64,000 nt of DNA, taken from the NCBI GenBank assembly GCA_947247005.1, contig OX365944.1, positions 21,551,501-21,615,500 on the forward strand, written 5' to 3'. The notes under the pieces were generated by a model. That model was given only the letters and a program-made list of their open reading frames with translations, was not told where the DNA came from and made no database searches. Shown here piece by piece: positions 59,626-64,000 of the stretch (positions within the stretch are counted from its first letter, which is position 1; every line of letters starts with the position of its first letter). This DNA comes from Spisula solida. Taxonomy: Eukaryota > Mollusca > Bivalvia > Venerida > Mactridae. The translations under genes and the position numbers were made by a program.

Positions 59626-59652
59626 TACAAGTTAGACGCTCTATCGATGCGT
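59626..59652 (-). pseudogene. Inverted partial copy of the tRNA-like 5' half
   Basis: TTACAAGTTAGACGCTCTAT is the reverse complement of the ATAGAGCGTCTAACTTGTAA part of the tRNA-like sequence at 59,491, about 80 bp away in the opposite orientation. The pair forms an inverted repeat, a plausible MITE or foldback end. Confidence 0.55.
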
Positions 59653-59711
59653 TATTCGGACTCATGATATTTTTATAATTTATATATGCACTACATACAC
59701 ACTACATCTAA

Positions 59712-61136
59712 TGTACCTCTCCAAAGTACCTCTCCCAAGCCACCCTGTACCTCTGCCAAGTCAATATGTACCTCTCCCAAGCAGCCCGTCTCCCAAGTAT
59801 ATGTGTACTTTTCCAAAGCAACCATGTACCTCTCCCAAGTCAATGGGTACCTCAACCTAGCCACATTGTACCTCTCCCAAGTCAATGGGTACCTCAACCT
59901 AGCCACATTGTACCTCTCCCAAGTCAATGGGTACCTCAACCTAGCCACATTGTACCTCTCCCAAGTCAATGTATACCTCTCACAATCAGCCCTGTACCTC
60001 TCCCAAGCCACTCTGTACCTCTCCCAAGTATGTACCTTTTACAAGCAACATTGTACGTCTCCCAACTCCATATGGACATGTATCTCCCCAATGTCAATCT
60101 GTACCTCTCCAAAGCCACCCTGTACCTCTCCAAAGTCGATGTGTACCTCTCCCAAGCTACCATCTACCTCCCAAGCAACCCTGCACCACTCGCAAGCCAC
60201 TATGTACCTCTTCCATGTATTGTGTACCTCTCCCAAGCCACTATGAACCTCTCCTAAACCAATGTGTACCTCTCCCAAGCCACTTCTTACTTCTCCTAAA
60301 CCATTATGTACATCTCCCAAGCCATTATGTACCTCTCCTAAATCAATATGTACCTCTCCTAACTCACCATGTACCTCTCCCAAGTCACCCTGTACCTCCC
60401 TAAACCAATGTGTACCTCTCCCAAGCCACGCTGTACCTCTCCTAAACCAATATGTGCATCTCCCAAGCCACTCTGTACCTCTCCTAAATCAATGTGTACC
60501 TCTCCTAAGTCACCATGTACCTCTCCCAAGTCACCCTGTACCTCCCTTAATCAATGTGTACCTCTCTTAAGCCACCCTGTACCTCTCCTAAATCAATGTG
60601 TACCTCTCCTAAGTCACCATGTACCTCTCCCAAGTCACCATGTACCTCTCCTAAACCAATATGTGCATCTCCCAAGCCACTCTGTACCTCTCCTAAATCA
60701 ATGTGTACCTCTCCTAAGTCATCATGTACCTCTCCCAAGCCACCCTGTACCTCTCCTAAATCAATGTGTACCTCTACCAAGCCACTCTGTACCTCTCCTA
60801 AACCAATATGTACCTCTCCCATGTCAATATGTACCTCTCCCAAGCCACCCTGTACCTCTCCTAAATCAATGTGTACCTCTCCTAAGTCACTCTATACATC
60901 TCCTAAACCAATGTGTACCTCTCCGAGCCATCATGTACCTTTCACAGGCCACCCTGTACCTCTCCTAAGTCACTTTGTACCTCTCCCAAGTCACTCTGTA
61001 CCTCTCCTAAACCAATGTGTACCTCTCCCATGTCAATATGTACCTCTCCCAAGTCACTCTGTACCTCTCCTAAATCAATGTGTACCTCTACCAAGCCACC
61101 CTGTACCTCTCCTTAGTCACTTTGTACCTTTCCCAA
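59712..61136. repeat. 21-bp minisatellite (TGTACCTCTCCTAAATCAATG type)
   Basis: About 68 tandem 21-bp units, each starting TGTACCTCTCC and varying in the last ten bases. At about 59,834-59,965 a 42-bp double unit (with GGGTACCTCAACCTAGCCAC) is repeated three times without change. As 21 is a multiple of 3, several frames remain open on both strands (for example 60,369-60,968 and 60,554-61,147 on +, 60,039-60,383 on -) and would encode CTSPKSM-, VPLPSHx- or GEVHxGL-type heptads. Frames open on both strands and no signal peptide indicate a DNA repeat, not a gene. Confidence 0.93.
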
Positions 61137-61140
61137 ACAA

Positions 61141-61400
61141 ACATTAAATAAAATAAATAGACCAGATTTATATAGCGCCCTTTTCATGCGAACGCACGTT
61201 CAAAGGCACTTTACATGATTTTGTTGCAGCCACAAGGGCGCAGGTGCATCCTCTACCAGTGCAGATACAGCATATTAATCTGACTAGAGGGACAGACTGA
61301 GAGAATAGCACCGATACACAGCTTCCTGGCACTTCCAGATACTTTGCAGACCACATGGCCAGATAAAGCGGGAAATATTATAAATATTTCAGAAATGTCA
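61141..61400 (-). repeat. Non-LTR retrotransposon 3'-end-like fragment
   Basis: On the minus strand the sequence ends with AAAGGGCGCTATATAAATCT followed by a TATTTATTTTATTTAAT simple tail, the classic 3' end of CR1/L2-like elements or their SINEs (compare 11,161-11,225). Upstream sequence to about 61,400 has no RT motif. Confidence 0.55.
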
Positions 61401-61494
61401 AGTTCCGATGCCACTGAGCTAAATCCGCTTTTTCTAACATTCTAACTTTCACAAAGATCCAAACTCAACAATAGCACCACCTACGTGTGCTGGA

Positions 61495-61545
61495 CAATTA
61501 CTTTCACGTACTTAATAGTATCCTTGCTCATGACCAGTCTGGGTC
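61495..61545 (-). repeat. AGTACGAGAAAGTC-family fragment, inverted
   Basis: The reverse complement reads GAGCAAGGATACTATTAAGT ACGTGAAAGT, a diverged copy of the module found at 1185, 12,635 and 26,702. Confidence 0.5.
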
Positions 61546-61789
61546 AGCATCATAAAGCCAATCTTGAGAAATTGGACATTGTCGAAATCTAGTAATTGAA
61601 AAGGAGCTTTCTCCTCTTATCTACAGTATGGATGTCTATATTGTGATGTTCAATGTAGTGTGTAAAGTCAATACCATAACTCTACTTATACCGGATAGAT
61701 CTGCTTCGAAATGCATACCTGAAGCACAACTACACGTGACATTTATCGTGCAATTCTTATTAGTTTATACTAATTTATTTAAGGTCGAT

Positions 61790-62022
61790 TGTGAAACAAG
61801 TTTTTCAAACTTATATAAATCACTCTCGACACCTCATTCCTGATGTTATCCATCGCCACGAGGGTATAAGAGAAGAGAAGCCAGTTTCCTTTTATGCTGA
61901 GCGTCTAGCAAGGGAATTTCTGGTACCATTTTTATTTCGTCTTTGGTATGACGCGGCCAGGGATCGAACAAGAGACCTCCTGCACTCGAAGCGAACGCTC
62001 AACCACTAGGCTATAGAGGAGG
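61790..62022 (-). repeat. tRNA-derived SINE
   Basis: The minus-strand tRNA-like head at 61,950-62,022 has A-box TAGCCTAGTGGTTGAGCG and B-box TGTTCGATCCC with pairing ends (CCTCC / GGCCGCG region imperfect). The flanking 61,790-61,890 resembles 26,080-26,200 inside the giant element and may be the SINE body. Confidence 0.7.
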
Positions 62023-62461
62023 CGGTTATTATGCAATTCTTATTCTAGTTACATGCGGCCTTATGTTGTTGGATGTACAGACAGAAAGGGCAAATCTACA
62101 CAATTTAAGTTAGGCGATAAAAATCACTTCCCTGTTAAAGGTGCTGCATCACAGATTGGGCTAAAAATTTTGTTTATCGTGATTTTCCAACCTAACCAAG
62201 TATTGATGTAAAAGAAAGCCACTGGCGGTTGCTTTATGAAAGATTTGGTGCAGATAAGCAATTTTAACCAATCTCGATATTGCCCACTGAGTATTTTTTT
62301 CTTGAAAAAAATTTGCTAAGTTTCCTTCCAACATGCTTTGTGAATTATGTAATTCACACATGATTGAACTGTAACATCAACAATTTGGTATTTGGTTCAT
62401 TTTTCAATTCGTTTTCATCAAATGTGAACAAATTTCAGACAATTTAAGTAATAGTAATGGT

Positions 62462-62493
62462 AATTCTATAGGGTATTAATACCCTATAGAATT
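62462..62493. repeat. 32-bp perfect palindrome
   Basis: AATTCTATAGGGTATT is followed directly by its exact reverse complement with no loop. It lies in anonymous AT-rich sequence. Confidence 0.9.
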
Positions 62494-64000
62494 TTGGATG
62501 TAAAAATACTAAATAACTACAAAATGCTGAAGTTTCTCAAGTTATTTTAGATGTCAGTGTGGTTGTTTATGGGATATACAGGCAACTATACCAAAATTAC
62601 GCGAATATTTTACAATTTTATTTTTGCATTACACCAATATGTGAGGCAGTCCCTTTAAAATATTCTGCAAAATCTGGTCTAGTTCAAGTTTGGTTGAAAG
62701 ACAAAACAAAACAGATATGGACCTTAAAATTATAGTTTAATCATACTCATCACAAAAGATAAAGAAAATAAATATATTCGTTGTTGTACAGGACATATTA
62801 CAATTTACAAATAAAAATGTACTTTACAGAGATTAAATAACTCACAATATTTTACAAAATAGACATCATTAGATGAATGAATTTTTCTTGATTATCAACA
62901 AACAACTGAAAACCTACCAGACAAATGAAATAGTAAATAATTCATCACAACATCATGCAACACTTTAATCAATCTAGAGGTAAAACAATATCTCATCACA
63001 ATAATAATCGTGCTAACAGCCAGATGCGTTATCACTCATGATGACAGGGGGAGTCAATAGAACCGAATTTAAAATCCTGAAAATCACATACACTGATACA
63101 GTCAGCCTTCAACAAGAAGCCTTCAACCTCATGTTTTCAATATTTAGAATATAACCTACATTACAAGCCAATGCAAACACCAAATTTTGGCGGTTAAATG
63201 AAAATTTAATCATTAAAATTGTCTCTTAACAGACCTGATATCACACATTGGCGCTATTTCTATCAGCCAATCAGAATGCAGAATGTTATATTCTAAGCCA
63301 GTTAGAACATATTAAGTAAATTTTAATGACTAAAAAGGACTCGCTTCGCTTGCACTATAATAATTGCTATTTCTTGAGATATTTGCATCAAATAACTTTA
63401 ATAATCATAGCTCTTTAAAGATATATAAATACATAATTCCGAATTAATCAAGACTACTTGTCCCCTGAGATGAGTCATCACAAGAAGGGGCCAATAAATG
63501 CGGAAATTATTATTTCCCGGACCTTTGTTATCCTCACAATGTATAAGGCACCTTTCCTAGGAAAAAAGTATTACATGATCGATACATATAATTATCTCCG
63601 CAAGACACGCTCTCTGTGTGTGCAGAACAGTATAAAGACTACAAAAATACCACCATCTCTCATATAAGGCCAATGACAATTTAAAACACATGCCATGATC
63701 ACAGTAACCTTATATTATAAGGCTAAGGTCTAAATTAGAATATTGTTTGTTTGACCTTTTTTGACCCAACATTTTCAGGGGTTCTACTGAGGTATAATAC
63801 CCAATCCTGAAAACAAGTTGCAAGTCTGTTTCAGGTGCCATTAGCACACATCCCTACACCTTAACTAGGTTTCAAACATTGTTCTATTATTAAAATTCAG
63901 ATTATGGAACTTCAAATGACAATAATTTGTCAACTCTTTTGAATTTTTTAAATCAAATAACTTTTATTTTGTGCAGAAAATATCATTCTTTCCAATTCAG
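62494..64000. other. Anonymous flanking DNA to the window end
   Basis: AT-rich. No gene, RNA or repeat boundary that I can support; the 69-codon frame at 63,458-63,667 has no recognisable motif. Confidence 0.4.

Noticed and set aside
60369..61147. Long open frames of 197-199 codons encoding CTSPKxx heptads
   Set aside because: They arise from a 21-bp tandem repeat that keeps frames open on both strands. No signal peptide, start context or splice structure supports a gene.

Overview
The window is AT-rich eukaryotic DNA, most likely from a bivalve mollusc. The pointers are one animal-type gene with GT-AG introns, non-LTR retrotransposon relics, tRNA-derived SINEs, many MITEs, and dispersed repeats of a style I associate with bivalves (CTGTCCGTCCGTC stretches followed by AAGGTCAAGGTCA blocks). 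There is no operon structure. The species cannot be named from the sequence.

Layout. (1) 1-16,394: one well-supported protein gene, a two-exon collagen prolyl 4-hydroxylase alpha subunit (exons 1877-2297 and 6948-8140, + strand, 537 aa, catalytic H, D, H and K all present). Its 4.65-kb intron holds a 58-bp satellite, a mariner-type non-autonomous element and a TTAA-flanked MITE. Downstream are several hairpin MITEs, a CR1/L2-like reverse transcriptase relic (11,161-12,009, - strand) and a 19-bp satellite (14,661-16,228). (2) 16,401-58,396: about 42 kb made of one very large terminal-inverted-repeat DNA element family inserted into itself. The outer copy is flanked by the 6-bp duplication GTTACA. 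A second copy (30,016-58,079) lies inside it, flanked by AATTGC. The inner copy also contains a 12.9-kb inverted copy of its own left part (44,116-57,026), bracketed by a 144-bp direct duplication. The result is three near-identical segments of about 13 kb: two head-to-tail and one inverted. (3) 58,403-64,000: a possible interrupted exon, tRNA-like fragments, a 21-bp minisatellite (59,712-61,136), another non-LTR 3' end, a SINE, and otherwise anonymous sequence.

The giant element starts with TATGGAAAGCCGGA, has subterminal regions packed with GTTCG/CGAAC octamers, and carries no recognisable transposase. It carries older passengers: a jockey-type reverse transcriptase C-terminus, two tRNA-derived SINEs, a mariner MITE, and repeats with nuclear-receptor half-site motifs. 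It also has a run of AG...GT-bounded blocks ending in AATAAA that could be a captured spliced transcript. Differences between the copies (a 173-bp tandem expansion, a TA-flanked MITE present in one copy only, a 221-bp terminal duplication) allow the order of events to be read. Apart from the prolyl hydroxylase, I see no intact protein gene; most short open frames are repeat-derived.
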